64,000 nt of DNA from Peribacillus muralis (GCF_001645685.2 NZ_CP017080.1:3153051-3217050); one strand, 5' to 3'. Positions 50,012-58,996 are shown, counted from the first letter of the stretch. Program-made: numbers and translations. The notes: generated from the letters alone by a model not told the origin.

Positions 50012-50635
50012 TCACTGTACTGAAATGGAGTCCTGTAGCCTTTCGAATGTTTTCTCACCGATTCCCGTCACTTTCTTCAATTCATCAATTTGCTTGAATT
50101 TACCTACTGATTCCCTGTATTCCAAGATGGCAGTCGCTTTGGATGGACCTATTCCGGTAAGCGTCTCCAATTCTTCCTGAGTGGCTTTATTCAAATTCAC
50201 CTGCCCCGCCGTCACACCACCTGAAGGAGAGGTATTGTTAGGTTCCAAAATCCCTTTTTCTTCTTCACCTATTTCCGGAACATAAATGACCATTTGATCT
50301 TCCACAAGTTGAGCAAAATTCACCTTGTCCTTATCGGCCTTTTCCGTAAAGCTACCTGCAGCCGAAATCATATCAATGACCCTGTCACCTGCCTGAGCAG
50401 TAAAAATACCGGGCTGCTTTACCGCTCCTTTGACATCCACTTTAATGACAAGGTCATCCAAAACATTTTTTTCACTTTGTTCCACCGAATCTCCTTTTGC
50501 GGCATCGGCAAAGATATCGTCCGGTTCAATAGGATCGTGATCATGGTCATTTTGCAAAAAGAAGTAAATGAACACGGACCCAATTACCATTGCAAGGGCA
50601 ATCATCGTCGTTTTATTCTTTAAAATCCTATCCAT
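50012..50635 (-). CDS. comEA: DNA receptor ComEA
   Basis: ComEA binds double-stranded DNA at the outer face of the membrane and hands it to ComEC. The 207-residue protein has one N-terminal membrane helix (MIALAMVIGSVFIYFFL, about 11-27), an acidic linker, an SLBB-like domain (VKVDVKGAVKQPG-type, about 66-120) and a C-terminal helix-hairpin-helix pair (VNLNKATQEELETLTGIG, LKKVTGIGEKTFERL). It is first in the comEA-comEB-comEC operon and divergent from comER. I see no clear AAAA-N5-TTTT ComK box upstream. Confidence 0.95.
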   Translation of the reverse strand: MDRILKNKTTMIALAMVIGSVFIYFFLQNDHDHDPIEPDDIFADAAKGDSVEQSEKNVLDDLVIKVDVKGAVKQPGIFTAQAGDRVIDMISAAGSFTEKADKDKVNFAQLVEDQMVIYVPEIGEEEKGILEPNNTSPSGGVTAGQVNLNKATQEELETLTGIGPSKATAILEYRESVGKFKQIDELKKVTGIGEKTFERLQDSISVQ

Positions 50636-50746
50636 CCATTTGCCTCCTTATTGGATTTTGCAGCATACATAGTCATAGGACAGATCATTAATACATAGTG
50701 TTTCTAGGAGAATCAATCGTTTTTAAGTGAGGGGAGTTGATCGGTT

Positions 50747-51577
50747 TTGAAGAAAATCGGTGTGATTGGAACAGGCAATATGGGTACCATTTTAATCGAG
50801 GCGTGGCTGGAGGCAAAAATATTGAATCCGGCAGATCTAATGATTACAAACCGGACACTATCCAAAGCATTGTCCCTGAAAGAAAAGCATCCAGATATCG
50901 AGGTTGCGGAAAGCGCGGCCGAAATCGCCCAGCAAGCGGATTTTATTTTTCTTTGTGTAAAACCATTACAAATCGACGGCTTGCTTTCAGACATCAAGCA
51001 TCATATAAACAAGGAGCAATTGGTCATCTCCATCACGAGCCCACTATCGGTGGCGCAGCTTGAGTCGGCCGTAAAGGCCCCTTGCGCGCGATTCATCCCC
51101 AGCATAACCAATCGGGTCGGTTCGGGGGTATCGCTGCTGAGCTTCGGTGAAGGATGCAGCAAGGAGGCCAAGACAGCCTTGCATGAATTGGCCTCTGCGA
51201 TATCGGCACCTGTCGTCATTGAGAATGATATCACCCGGGTAGCTTCCGACATCGTCAGCTGCGGTCCTGCCTTCTTTAGCTATTTAGCACAAGCTTTTAT
51301 TGACGCAGCCTGTCAGACGACGAAAATAGACAAGGAAACGGCTACGACTTTGACTGAGAACATGCTGATCGGATTAGGGGAATTGCTTGGCAAGGGCGTT
51401 TATACATTGCCGGCCTTGCAGGAAAAGGTATGTGTGAAAGGTGGAATAACGGGAGAAGGGATCAAGGTTTTGGAAGCAGAGACAGGGGAAATGTTCCACC
51501 ATCTTTTTCAAGCGACGCATGAGAAGTTTGCGGAAGATCTTCATGAAGTAGAAAAGCAGTTTGGCCATCCTTATTAA
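50747..51577 (+). CDS. comER: ComER, pyrroline-5-carboxylate reductase-like protein
   Basis: This 276-residue protein has an N-terminal Rossmann NAD(P) site IGVIGTGNMGTIL (4-16) and the reductase motif FLCVKPLQI. Proline-biosynthesis-type C-terminal motifs include DIVSCGPAFFSYLAQAF. ComER is divergent from comEA in Bacillus and affects biofilm and sporulation in some species; its substrate is unproven. The start is TTG 50747 with GAGGGGAG upstream. Confidence 0.93.
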   Translation: MKKIGVIGTGNMGTILIEAWLEAKILNPADLMITNRTLSKALSLKEKHPDIEVAESAAEIAQQADFIFLCVKPLQIDGLLSDIKHHINKEQLVISITSPLSVAQLESAVKAPCARFIPSITNRVGSGVSLLSFGEGCSKEAKTALHELASAISAPVVIENDITRVASDIVSCGPAFFSYLAQAFIDAACQTTKIDKETATTLTENMLIGLGELLGKGVYTLPALQEKVCVKGGITGEGIKVLEAETGEMFHHLFQATHEKFAEDLHEVEKQFGHPY

Positions 51578-51607
51578 TATTCGTAATGCTTTTCTCATTT
51601 CCTGCTA

Positions 51608-51663
51608 AAAATAAAAAAAAAGAGGTCAGACTTTACTCGCATATGCGGGCGAGGTCTGACTTC
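51608..51663. terminator. Bidirectional terminator between comER and yqeM
   Basis: AGAGGTCAGACTTTACTCGC pairs with its near-complement, with CATATG in the loop. A nine-base T-run lies on the minus side, strong for yqeM; the plus side has only a short T-rich stretch. Confidence 0.88.
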
Positions 51664-51668
51664 TTGAT

Positions 51669-52412
51669 TCATTTTCTGGCTACGAACAAAATCCGTTCAG
51701 TTTCTGTTACAGGCAGAGCTTCTTCGAGATCGGCCATAAGCTCAGTCACGGTAAATCCTGCTTGTTGCAACCATTTTTTATATTGGTCAACCGGATAAGT
51801 CCGTTGATAATGCAATTCATCAAAGCGGTCATACAGGCCACTCCGTTCATCCTTGACGAAAAAACTCAACTCATGTTCCACACTGTAGGCTTCTTCTCCG
51901 GGAAAACAATCCCATATATAGGATACGTCTTCATCGCTGACGGCAAACGTATGGTCACGAAACACTTCTTCCATTTTATAGATGGAATGGACATCGAACA
52001 AAAATAGTCCTCCATCCTTCAAATGCTCGTGAACTCTGTTGAACGTTTTTACGATATCCGCTTCATCACGAAGGTAGTTCAATGAATCACAAAAAATCGT
52101 GACACAGTCAAATTGGCCCAGCCCTTCAAGTTCCGCCATATTCTGTTGGAAAAGGGGAATCGCTAACCCGAGCTTCACCGCTTTTTCGTTGGCGACCAGA
52201 AGCATTTCGTCAGAAAGGTCCACACCAGTGACCTCAAATCCGTGCTGAGCTAATTCGACGGTCATTTCACCGGTTCCACAAGCTAAATCGAGCACTTTCC
52301 TTCCGCCAATTCCGTACTGTTCCAGCTTCGCCGTAAGGATCATCAGCCATTTTTCATAGGGAGCATCCTTCATCAATTCATCGTATACATAGGCAAAGCG
52401 TTCGTAGGTCAT
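51669..52412 (-). CDS. yqeM: SAM-dependent methyltransferase YqeM
   Basis: This 247-residue class-I methyltransferase has motif I VLDLACGTGEMTVELA (about 40-55), VTGVDLSDEML and FDCVTIFCDSLNYL. The C-terminal half is beta-rich. The substrate is unknown. Its ATG overlaps the rsfS stop, so it belongs to the aroE-yhbY-nadD-yqeK-rsfS-yqeM run. Confidence 0.92.
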   Translation of the reverse strand: MTYERFAYVYDELMKDAPYEKWLMILTAKLEQYGIGGRKVLDLACGTGEMTVELAQHGFEVTGVDLSDEMLLVANEKAVKLGLAIPLFQQNMAELEGLGQFDCVTIFCDSLNYLRDEADIVKTFNRVHEHLKDGGLFLFDVHSIYKMEEVFRDHTFAVSDEDVSYIWDCFPGEEAYSVEHELSFFVKDERSGLYDRFDELHYQRTYPVDQYKKWLQQAGFTVTELMADLEEALPVTETERILFVARK

Positions 52413-52765
52413 GTAGTCAGTTCACTCTCTAAATCTTCAAAAGGTGCATCTCCCCATAAACGCTCGAGATTATAATAGTTTCTTTCATCCTTATGGAAAA
52501 TGTGCGCAACTACATCGCCAAGATCGACAAGCACCCATTTCGCTTCATCAAATCCTTCAAGGCGTTTTACATCGATACCTGATTCATCAGCCTTGCTCTT
52601 CATTTCACGAGCGATGGCTTGTACTTGTTTTTCGGAATTACCGTGACAGATTAAAAAATAATCGGCAACAAGTGATATGCCTTGCATATTCAGGGCCACA
52701 ATATCCTCCGCCCTTTTATCATCCGCCGCTTTTGCTGCAATTACAAGAAGTTCACGTTCAGTCAT
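52409..52765 (-). CDS. rsfS: Ribosomal silencing factor RsfS
   Basis: This 118-residue RsfS/Iojap protein binds L14 and blocks subunit joining under starvation. Signatures are ADDKRAEDIVALNMQGI, ADYFLICHGNSEKQVQAIA and KWVLVDLGDVVAHIFHKDER. The start overlaps the yqeK stop by one base and the end overlaps yqeM. Confidence 0.97.
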   Translation of the reverse strand: MTERELLVIAAKAADDKRAEDIVALNMQGISLVADYFLICHGNSEKQVQAIAREMKSKADESGIDVKRLEGFDEAKWVLVDLGDVVAHIFHKDERNYYNLERLWGDAPFEDLESELTT

Positions 52766-53337
52766 TACATCTTCTCCTTCAAATTCATGATCAAATCATT
52801 GTATGTGTAAAATGTGTCAGGGTAAATAGCCTGATTTCGTTTCATTAAAAAAACAACGGTATTCCTTAAAGCCTGTATGACAGCATGATCCAAGTTTTGC
52901 TTGGCTGTCTGCCTGACTTCTTCGACCCCTGGGAAGGAACGTCCCGGCTCAATATAATCCGCAAGGTAAATGACCTTATCCAAAAGGCTCATGCCGACCC
53001 TGCCTGACGTGTGATGGGCGATCGCATCCAAGATTTCGACATCCGTTATGCCTGCTTCCTTTTTCACCAGGTAAGCCCCGACTGGAGCATGCCATAGCTC
53101 CATGTTGTATTGAAGTAAATCCGGCGCCATCTTTTCGGCGATGATGATTTGCTCCATTTCTTCCTTTGGACGAAACTTTGCATAATCGTGGAAGATAGCT
53201 GCAAGTTCCGCTTTTTTTATGTCAGCACCATAGAGCTCGGCAAGTTCAATCGCTGACTCCATCACGCCAAGAGTATGGATGTACCTGCGCTCCGTGATTT
53301 GTTCCTTGACAAGCGCAAGTGCTCTTTCACGATTCAT
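52765..53337 (-). CDS. yqeK: HD-domain phosphohydrolase YqeK (Ap4A hydrolase)
   Basis: This 190-residue HD protein splits diadenosine tetraphosphate symmetrically in characterised homologues. The motifs are [24 protein letters not shown] (about 52) and [10 protein letters not shown], then AIAHHTSG and [15 protein letters not shown] 53337 overlaps the end of nadD by 11 bases and has GGGAATGG upstream. An in-frame GTG three codons earlier is less likely. Confidence 0.93.
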   Translation of the reverse strand: MNRERALALVKEQITERRYIHTLGVMESAIELAELYGADIKKAELAAIFHDYAKFRPKEEMEQIIIAEKMAPDLLQYNMELWHAPVGAYLVKKEAGITDVEILDAIAHHTSGRVGMSLLDKVIYLADYIEPGRSFPGVEEVRQTAKQNLDHAVIQALRNTVVFLMKRNQAIYPDTFYTYNDLIMNLKEKM

Positions 53338-53896
53338 ATAAACCATTCCCTTTAATATACTTCACCACTGGATCTGCAATTAAATATTTCACGGTTTTCC
53401 CCGTTCTTAGCTTCCTTCGTATCATGGAAGAGGAAATGAACATCTGCGGGACTTTCACCATCGTAATCGGGTATAAGGTCTCCTCATTATAGCCAGGACG
53501 CTTCACCCCGACGAAATGGACCAATTCCATCAACTCGTCGATGCGATGCCAATTAGGTAAATACTCAATCATATCTGCGCCAATGATGAAATAGAATTCA
53601 TTGGTCGGCTCAAGTTCTTTCAGGAGCTTTATCGTATCATACGTATAAGATGTGCCTTTTCTTTCTATTTCAATACCCTCAATATAAAAAGCTGGATTGG
53701 TGGCTATCGCATTTTCCAACATAGCCAGCCTGTCCATATCGGTTACTTCCTCCGATTTTTCCTTATGGGGAGGAACATGATTTGGCATGAATCTGATTTC
53801 ATCAAGCTCTAGAGCGTCCAGCACTTCATTCGCTATAATTAAATGACCGATGTGCGGTGGATTGAATGTACCGCCAAGAATTCCAATTTTTTTCAT
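53327..53896 (-). CDS. nadD: Nicotinate-nucleotide adenylyltransferase
   Basis: NadD makes nicotinate adenine dinucleotide in NAD synthesis. The 189-residue nucleotidyltransferase has [18 protein letters not shown] (5-22), [16 protein letters not shown] and the C-terminal [16 protein letters not shown]. It overlaps yqeK and follows yhbY by 12 bases. Confidence 0.97.
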   Translation of the reverse strand: MKKIGILGGTFNPPHIGHLIIANEVLDALELDEIRFMPNHVPPHKEKSEEVTDMDRLAMLENAIATNPAFYIEGIEIERKGTSYTYDTIKLLKELEPTNEFYFIIGADMIEYLPNWHRIDELMELVHFVGVKRPGYNEETLYPITMVKVPQMFISSSMIRRKLRTGKTVKYLIADPVVKYIKGNGLYES

Positions 53897-53908
53897 GGAT
53901 AGGTTCCC

Positions 53909-54199
53909 TTAAGGTAGTTTGATTTGTTTGTTTTCTTTTGATTCTTTATACAGGACGATGGTGTTGCCGATGATTTGAACCAATTCCGCCCGCGCGCCTT
54001 TTGATAAAGAAAGTCCGACGTCATTGCGGTCTTCTTCACAGTTTTGCAGAATGCTGACCTTGATCAGTTCACGTACTTCAAGCGCCTCACCAATTTGTTT
54101 GATGAGATTATCATTGACCCCGCCTTTACCAACTTGAAAAATCGGATTGAGGTGATGGGCCTTTGATCGTAAAAATCTTTTCTGTTTTCCTGTTAACAT
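53909..54199 (-). CDS. yhbY: RNA-binding protein YhbY/YqeI (CRM domain)
   Basis: This 96-residue CRM-domain protein associates with pre-50S particles. It opens MLTGKQKRFLRSKAHHLNPI and has the loop FQVGKGGVNDNLI (about 22-34), then QIIGNTIVLYKES. The ATG overlaps the end of aroE by 7 bases. Confidence 0.94.
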   Translation of the reverse strand: MLTGKQKRFLRSKAHHLNPIFQVGKGGVNDNLIKQIGEALEVRELIKVSILQNCEEDRNDVGLSLSKGARAELVQIIGNTIVLYKESKENKQIKLP

Positions 54200-55035
54200 G
54201 TGTTACCTCCTAGTTTGTTCAAGACAATATCTGTCATTCTTGCTGTATCCGGAATAATGTCCGTCCATATCTCAAAAGCGAGCGCAGCCTGGTTGATGAA
54301 CATTCCGAGGCCATTCTGCGTTTTCGCCCCTTTTTCGAAAGCTTCAAGCAATAGCTTAGTCTGCAAGGGATTGTAGATGATGTCACTTACTATTGCACCG
54401 GCTTTGAGCTGGTCGAGCTTCAAAGGAGAATGATCCGTTTCCGGACTCATTCCAGAAGAAGTCGTTTGGATGATCAAATCATATTGTGATAAGCTTTGTT
54501 CCGCTTCGATAATCGAGAGTGCCTTCGATATTTTATCATATGGGCAATCAGAAACAAGCTCTGCCGCTCTTTCCTTCGTCCGATTTGCAATATCAACCTG
54601 CTTTACCCCTTCGTTAACAAGAGTAAAATAAATCGCACGCGCAGCACCGCCCGCTCCGATCACTAACGTTTTTTTAGCCTTAATGTCACCTGATATTTCA
54701 TCGCATAAAGATTTTAAAAATCCTTTTCCGTCTGTATTATACCCTATAAAGCGACCATTTTTGTTAACAACCGTATTTACAGCCCCGATTGCCAAGGCCA
54801 ATTCATCCACTTCATCAAGGAAGGGGATGATTGCCGCCTTATGCGGGATCGTGATGTTGAACCCTTCTATACCAAGGGCTTTCATGCCTTTCACAGCATC
54901 TTGCAATCCTTCTTTCGTCACATGAAAATGGTGATAAACCGCTTCTATATTTTCTTTTTCAAATGCATCATTATGAATGTCCGGTGACATCGAATGTGCA
55001 ATTGGATCTCCCATTACCCCATAGATCTTTTTCAT
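54193..55035 (-). CDS. aroE: Shikimate dehydrogenase
   Basis: AroE reduces 3-dehydroshikimate with NADPH in aromatic amino acid synthesis. The 280-residue protein has GDPIAHSMSPDIHN (substrate), FNITIPHKAAI with catalytic Lys, GAVNTVV, YNTDGKGF, the NADP site VIGAGGAARAI and ANRTKERA. It lies between yqeH and yhbY. Confidence 0.97.
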   Translation of the reverse strand: MKKIYGVMGDPIAHSMSPDIHNDAFEKENIEAVYHHFHVTKEGLQDAVKGMKALGIEGFNITIPHKAAIIPFLDEVDELALAIGAVNTVVNKNGRFIGYNTDGKGFLKSLCDEISGDIKAKKTLVIGAGGAARAIYFTLVNEGVKQVDIANRTKERAAELVSDCPYDKISKALSIIEAEQSLSQYDLIIQTTSSGMSPETDHSPLKLDQLKAGAIVSDIIYNPLQTKLLLEAFEKGAKTQNGLGMFINQAALAFEIWTDIIPDTARMTDIVLNKLGGNTC

Positions 55036-55055
55036 AGACTTTGACGACCCCTATA

Positions 55056-56165
55056 TCAGATTAATGATTTTCGAACGATGACATTGACCCCTTTTGGGAC
55101 ATGTGCAACGACCTTTGCTCCCGGCTCATTGACGGTCACCCAGCCAAGACCAGAAAACACAATATCCATTTTACCATCTTTCAAAGAGAATTCATGTGGA
55201 ATCAACTTCGGAAATTCCTCTAGCTGTTCTGGCCGTGGAGGCGCCAATAATTCCCCTGCATGATTTTCGTATAATTCATCGGCCTTTTCCAATTTCGTAC
55301 GATGGATGTTCAACTCATTCGAAAGGTAGCAAGTGAGGGAACGTCTTCCGCCGGAGATGTAATCCATCCTGGCCAGTCCTCCAAAGAATAGCGTCTGAGC
55401 CTCATTGAGCTGATACACTCTTGGTTTGATTTCCTTCTTTGGCATGATCACCTTGAAATCCCGCTTGTCCACGTAATGGGCCATTTGATGGTGATTAATG
55501 ATACCTGGCGTATCGATCAATGCCTGTCCATCATCCAAAGGAATTTCAATCATATCCAAAGTCGTGCCCGGGAAGTGGGATGTCGTGATGATATCGCCTT
55601 CTCCGCTCACTTCTTTAATAAGGCGATTGATGAAGGTAGATTTACCAACATTCGTACAGCCCACAACATAGACATCCTTCCCTTTGCGGTACCGTTCAAT
55701 CGCATCGGCCGCTTCCAGGATGTTCTTCCCCTTATCTGCACTGACAAGTAAAACATCGACTGGGTTCAGCCCCAATTCCTTTGAAGATTGCTTCATCCAA
55801 TTAATCAATTTATTCGGTTTAACTGACTTTGGCAATAAGTCGACCTTATTCCCGATCAAAAGAACATCATTTCTTCCAACAAATCGATGAAGGCCTGGCA
55901 GCCAGCTTCCATTGAAATCAAAAATATCGACGATCTTGACGATCAAGGAATCTGTTTCGCCGACCTTATTCAAGATTTTCAAGAAGTCATCGTCTGTCAA
56001 GGATACATCCTGAACCTCATTATAATGTTTCAATTTAAAGCAGCGCTGACAAACGATCGTCTCTTTTTCCAAAGCTGATTGAGGCGCATAGCCCAATTCC
56101 TTAGGATCTTCTGTCTGGACCTTCACGCCGCAGCCGATGCATACTAATTCTTGATGATTGTTCAA
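55056..56165 (-). CDS. yqeH: Ribosome biogenesis GTPase YqeH
   Basis: This circularly permuted GTPase is needed for 30S assembly. An N-terminal zinc finger (CIGCGVKVQ, CQRCFKLKHY) is followed by the permuted order G4 GNKVDLLP, G5 VSADKG, G1 VGCTNVGKSTF and G3 DTPGI. A C-terminal TRAP-like domain follows. I use TTG 56165, which overlaps the yqeG stop (TTGA) and is seven bases after GGGAGG; ATG 56180 is the alternative. Confidence 0.95.
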   Translation of the reverse strand: MNNHQELVCIGCGVKVQTEDPKELGYAPQSALEKETIVCQRCFKLKHYNEVQDVSLTDDDFLKILNKVGETDSLIVKIVDIFDFNGSWLPGLHRFVGRNDVLLIGNKVDLLPKSVKPNKLINWMKQSSKELGLNPVDVLLVSADKGKNILEAADAIERYRKGKDVYVVGCTNVGKSTFINRLIKEVSGEGDIITTSHFPGTTLDMIEIPLDDGQALIDTPGIINHHQMAHYVDKRDFKVIMPKKEIKPRVYQLNEAQTLFFGGLARMDYISGGRRSLTCYLSNELNIHRTKLEKADELYENHAGELLAPPRPEQLEEFPKLIPHEFSLKDGKMDIVFSGLGWVTVNEPGAKVVAHVPKGVNVIVRKSLI

Positions 56166-56683
56166 TTGTGATCCTCCCATTTTATCATTCCTTTTCGTTT
56201 AAAAAACGCCATGATCTTTCTTTCAAAATAACGATTGATTTTCGTCCTGAACTCATCAGTCTGGGCGACAGGAACGACTAAGATCGTATGGAAGCCACCT
56301 CTGTTCCCTCCCAATACATCCGTCAATAGCTGGTCGCCGATTACCACTGTTTCTTCCAACTTCAGCCCCATCGCCTTACGGGCTTTATGGAACGCCCTCG
56401 ACATCGGCTTCCTCGCCTGATGTATGAACGGAATGTGAAGCGGATCGGAAAATGACCGGACACGATTTTCATTATTATTGGAAACAATCGTCACTAAAAT
56501 CCCATGGTCCCTCATATTATCGAACCATTTGATTAAATCAGGCGTAGCGGTTGGTCTGTCCCATTCCACGAGAGTATTATCCAAGTCCGTGATGACTCCC
56601 TTAATCCCTTTTTTCTTCAATTCTTGAGGATCTATATTAAAAATGCTTTTAACATGTTCACTCGGCAAAAATAATTTAAGCAT
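56162..56683 (-). CDS. yqeG: HAD phosphatase YqeG
   Basis: This 173-residue HAD-IIIA phosphatase has motif I VITDLDNTLVEWD (about 30-42), VTIVSNNNE and VIGDQLLTDVLGGNR. It is related to phosphatidylglycerophosphate phosphatases, but the Bacillus substrate is not certain. AGAGGTG precedes ATG 56683. It begins the yqeG-yqeH-aroE run. Confidence 0.94.
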   Translation of the reverse strand: MLKLFLPSEHVKSIFNIDPQELKKKGIKGVITDLDNTLVEWDRPTATPDLIKWFDNMRDHGILVTIVSNNNENRVRSFSDPLHIPFIHQARKPMSRAFHKARKAMGLKLEETVVIGDQLLTDVLGGNRGGFHTILVVPVAQTDEFRTKINRYFERKIMAFFKRKGMIKWEDHN

Positions 56684-56904
56684 ATTGACACCTCTATATT
56701 TTCATTAAAATTTACCGTCTCCATCATATCGAATTTTCGGCTTACTTTCAAAAAAATTTAGGAAAGCGGGGCTTGCGGTAAAAAATCATCATAATGTAAG
56801 TTTTCTGATATGGGAAGGCATTTTTAAGAAAGACAGGAAATTTAGCGTAACGTAAGACCTAATTATTCCGAAAAGATTTCGACAAAAATTTCATTCTTCC
56901 AGCC

Positions 56905-57003
56905 TGTGGATAACTTTACTAACATTTTCCAAGCTGACCCGTACCATTTCGGCCACTTTGTAAACATTTTAACCACAGGTTATCCACTTTTAACTGTGGA
57001 TAA
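56905..57003. promoter_or_regulatory. DnaA-box cluster upstream of sda
   Basis: Two perfect boxes TGTGGATAA (56905-56913 and 56995-57003) flank two one-mismatch boxes, TTAACCACA (56969-56977) and TTATCCACT (56980-56988). In B. subtilis DnaA activates sda through such sites, linking replication status to sporulation. Confidence 0.9.
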
Positions 57004-57011
57004 CAGAACGA

Positions 57012-57040
57012 TTGTTCTCCGTGTTTATTTCTGATACAGT
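57012..57040 (+). promoter_or_regulatory. Sigma-A promoter of sda
   Basis: TTGTTC (57012-57017) and TACAGT (57035-57040) are 17 bases apart, immediately downstream of the DnaA boxes. Confidence 0.65.
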
Positions 57041-57138
57041 AGGGGTACAGCAAGGAAGACTTATCAATATATGTAAGGAAACACTAAATTATTCCTCGCA
57101 ATTCCTACTGGAGGTGAGCAGCCGTAAATGGCGTCCTG

Positions 57139-57279
57139 ATGCAAAAACTATCTGATGACCTGTTGCTGGAATCCTATTTTAAAGCGCAGAATTTAAAGTT
57201 AAGTACCGAATTCATCCGTCTCATAGAAACGGAAATTCATCGAAGAGCCCTGACACATAAAATCCGATCCTTATTTTAA
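57139..57279 (+). CDS. sda: Sporulation checkpoint kinase inhibitor Sda
   Basis: Sda blocks the sporulation sensor kinase KinA when replication is disturbed. The 46-residue protein [20 protein letters not shown] continues with [15 protein letters not shown], two helices matching the Sda antiparallel hairpin. No ribosome binding site is correctly spaced. AGGAGGTG is 24 bases upstream and instead fits a three-codon ORF (57128-57139) whose stop overlaps the sda ATG as TGATG. DnaA boxes and a promoter lie upstream. Confidence 0.92.
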   Translation: MQKLSDDLLLESYFKAQNLKLSTEFIRLIETEIHRRALTHKIRSLF

Positions 57280-57292
57280 TATCGAATACATA

Positions 57293-57327
57293 GGCTGACA
57301 TCAAATGTCAGCCTTCTTATTTTTTTC
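57293..57327 (+). terminator. Terminator after sda
   Basis: GGCTGACAT-CAA-ATGTCAGCC is followed by TTCTTATTTTTTT. Confidence 0.92.
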
Positions 57328-57331
57328 GTGA

Positions 57332-58117
57332 CTAAACGGCCTTCATGAACCCGATCGTTTCACCGACACGGACATCGGCGGGAATGGACAGGTTGCCTTC
57401 AAGCTCAAACTTATTCTTTTCAAAGAGAAGGACGACAGTCGACCCAAAGCTGAAATAAGAAAACTCCTGGCCTTGCTCCAATTCCTTCGATTGGTCGGTA
57501 ATGACGATCGAATTGATATACATGGCACCAACCTTCACCATCGCCAAACTCCCCTCCTCATTTTGAAGTTCAGTTATTGTACGATAATTTTTGGATAAAG
57601 GCTCTTTTCCATATTTCATCCCCCATTTATTAACGGGGTACGATTTCCTCCCAAGCGTCCAACGTTTGATTACGGAGCCCTTGATCGGTGCATGAATCCT
57701 ATGATAATGACTTGGGCTTAAGTACAAGACCAGGTATTTGCCACCTAAGTACTTTTCCAATGCAAGCTCGTCCCCAAGCATTTCCTCCATCGAATATACT
57801 TTTCCCTTAACGACGATTTTTTTATCTGTCCTTATTTCCCCCGCATCCTCGAGAACGCCATCCACGGGACATGCCACCGCACAAGGGAGGGACGTAATTG
57901 GCCTGACCTCCTCCTTCAGCTTCCTCGTAAACAACTCGTGCAGATTGGAATATGCTTTTATATCTTCCCCAAATTCTTGTTGATTGAGATTAAATGTTTT
58001 TACATATTGCAAAATCAAGGGTTTGCTCCAGCGAGATTGGCTAAAGCGCTTCAATAAACCGGATGAATACCTTCCATTCGTCAGTTCAATCAAAATCCGA
58101 TAAAAAGATTGATACAA
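57332..58117 (-). CDS. psd: Phosphatidylserine decarboxylase proenzyme
   Basis: Psd makes phosphatidylethanolamine using a pyruvoyl group created by self-cleavage at the conserved Ser. The 261-residue protein has LSELFTRKL-type (NLHELFTRKLKEEVRP), CPVDGVLE, YHRIHAP and the cleavage motif SFGST (about 226-230). TTG 58117 follows GGAGTGG by six bases and gives a length close to B. subtilis Psd; TTG 58132 has no ribosome binding site. It is divergent from pssA, the preceding pathway step. Confidence 0.94.
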   Translation of the reverse strand: MYQSFYRILIELTNGRYSSGLLKRFSQSRWSKPLILQYVKTFNLNQQEFGEDIKAYSNLHELFTRKLKEEVRPITSLPCAVACPVDGVLEDAGEIRTDKKIVVKGKVYSMEEMLGDELALEKYLGGKYLVLYLSPSHYHRIHAPIKGSVIKRWTLGRKSYPVNKWGMKYGKEPLSKNYRTITELQNEEGSLAMVKVGAMYINSIVITDQSKELEQGQEFSYFSFGSTVVLLFEKNKFELEGNLSIPADVRVGETIGFMKAV

Positions 58118-58165
58118 ATAAATCCACTCCAAATTGTAAAATTATTCAAAAATACCTTGCATAAA

Positions 58166-58194
58166 TTGTGCTAAATAAAATATTATTATATAAT
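58166..58194 (+). promoter_or_regulatory. Sigma-A promoter of pssA
   Basis: TTGTGC (58166-58171) and a perfect TATAAT (58189-58194) are 17 bases apart, about 60 bases before pssA. Confidence 0.7.
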
Positions 58195-58253
58195 AAACGC
58201 TTGTGTTCATTATATTTTTGTTTCATTTTGTTTCATTTGAAAGGAGTGAAAAG

Positions 58254-58793
58254 ATGTTTTTTCTACACGCCCTAGATCAAACCATTAAAAAAGTGAAAGC
58301 TCAAACAGCAAATATACTTACTTTAATGAATTTATCCCTTGGAGGATTCGCAATAATTGCCGTGATGCACGGCCAAATGAATTTAAGCCTGCTATTGATA
58401 TTCCTAGCTGCCCTTGCAGATCGCTTTGACGGAATGGTTGCACGGAAGTTCAACATTGAATCGGAGTTGGGCAAGCAGCTTGATTCCATGTGTGACATCA
58501 TATCTTTCGGCGTCGCACCCGCTCTATTATTATACCAAGGAATTTTAATAGAATTCGGTGCTCCAGGCACAATTTTCACAGTTTTCTATATAGGCTGCGG
58601 TGCTTTCCGCCTCGCACGCTTCAATATTAGCGAAAGCAACGGTTACTTTACAGGGGTTCCCATTACGGTCGCCGGCTGCATTGCAACGGTTAGCTATCTG
58701 GCCATCCCATATTTCCATCCGGCCTTTTTCTTATCCCTCATGATTATATTATCATTGCTTATGGTCAGTCCATTTAAATTGAAGAAAGTTTAA
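58254..58793 (+). CDS. pssA: CDP-diacylglycerol-serine O-phosphatidyltransferase
   Basis: PssA joins CDP-diacylglycerol and serine to give phosphatidylserine for Psd. The 179-residue membrane enzyme has about six helices and the CDP-alcohol signature ADRFDGMVARKFNIESELGK continuing QLDSMCD, with all conserved Asp and Gly present. ATG 58254 follows AAGGAGTG; the frame continues 17 codons upstream without homology. Confidence 0.95.
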   Translation: MFFLHALDQTIKKVKAQTANILTLMNLSLGGFAIIAVMHGQMNLSLLLIFLAALADRFDGMVARKFNIESELGKQLDSMCDIISFGVAPALLLYQGILIEFGAPGTIFTVFYIGCGAFRLARFNISESNGYFTGVPITVAGCIATVSYLAIPYFHPAFFLSLMIILSLLMVSPFKLKKV

Positions 58794-58801
58794 TTGGAAA
58801 A

Positions 58802-58828
58802 GCGGATTGTCCTAAACTGGACATCCGC
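58802..58828. repeat. Inverted repeat GCGGATTGTCC/GGACATCCGC after pssA
   Basis: A ten-base-arm hairpin starts just after the pssA stop and has no T-run. It closely resembles the stem at 58997-59022. Confidence 0.75.
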
Positions 58829-58839
58829 CTCACAATGCA

Positions 58840-58880
58840 GGCAAACTCAATAAAAAATGAGTTTGCCTATATTTTTTTCT
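58840..58880 (+). terminator. Terminator after pssA
   Basis: GGCAAACTC pairs with GAGTTTGCC and is followed by TATATTTTTTTCTT. Confidence 0.88.
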
Positions 58881-58996
58881 TGGTGTATACCATTTTGAAC
58901 AATGATGTCCACAGCAGGCACATAGCTTTGCAAAGACATCCGGGGGCATCGACTTTGATTTAACTTTTCGATAACCGAACGTGTCAATGCAAGACA

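Larger units (their letters stand above)
56684..57138. other. Regulatory region between yqeG and sda
   Basis: These 455 bases hold no gene of normal size. They carry a DnaA-box cluster (56905-57003), a sigma-A-like promoter (57012-57040) and a three-codon ORF (57128-57139) just before sda. The 56700-56900 stretch is featureless and AT-rich. Confidence 0.7.

Noticed and set aside
50636-50746. ComK box upstream of comEA
   Set aside because: No AAAA-N5-TTTT pair was found in the comEA-comER gap.
56905-57003. Replication origin
   Set aside because: DnaA boxes are present, but there is no dnaA-dnaN context or AT-rich unwinding region. The sda context explains them.
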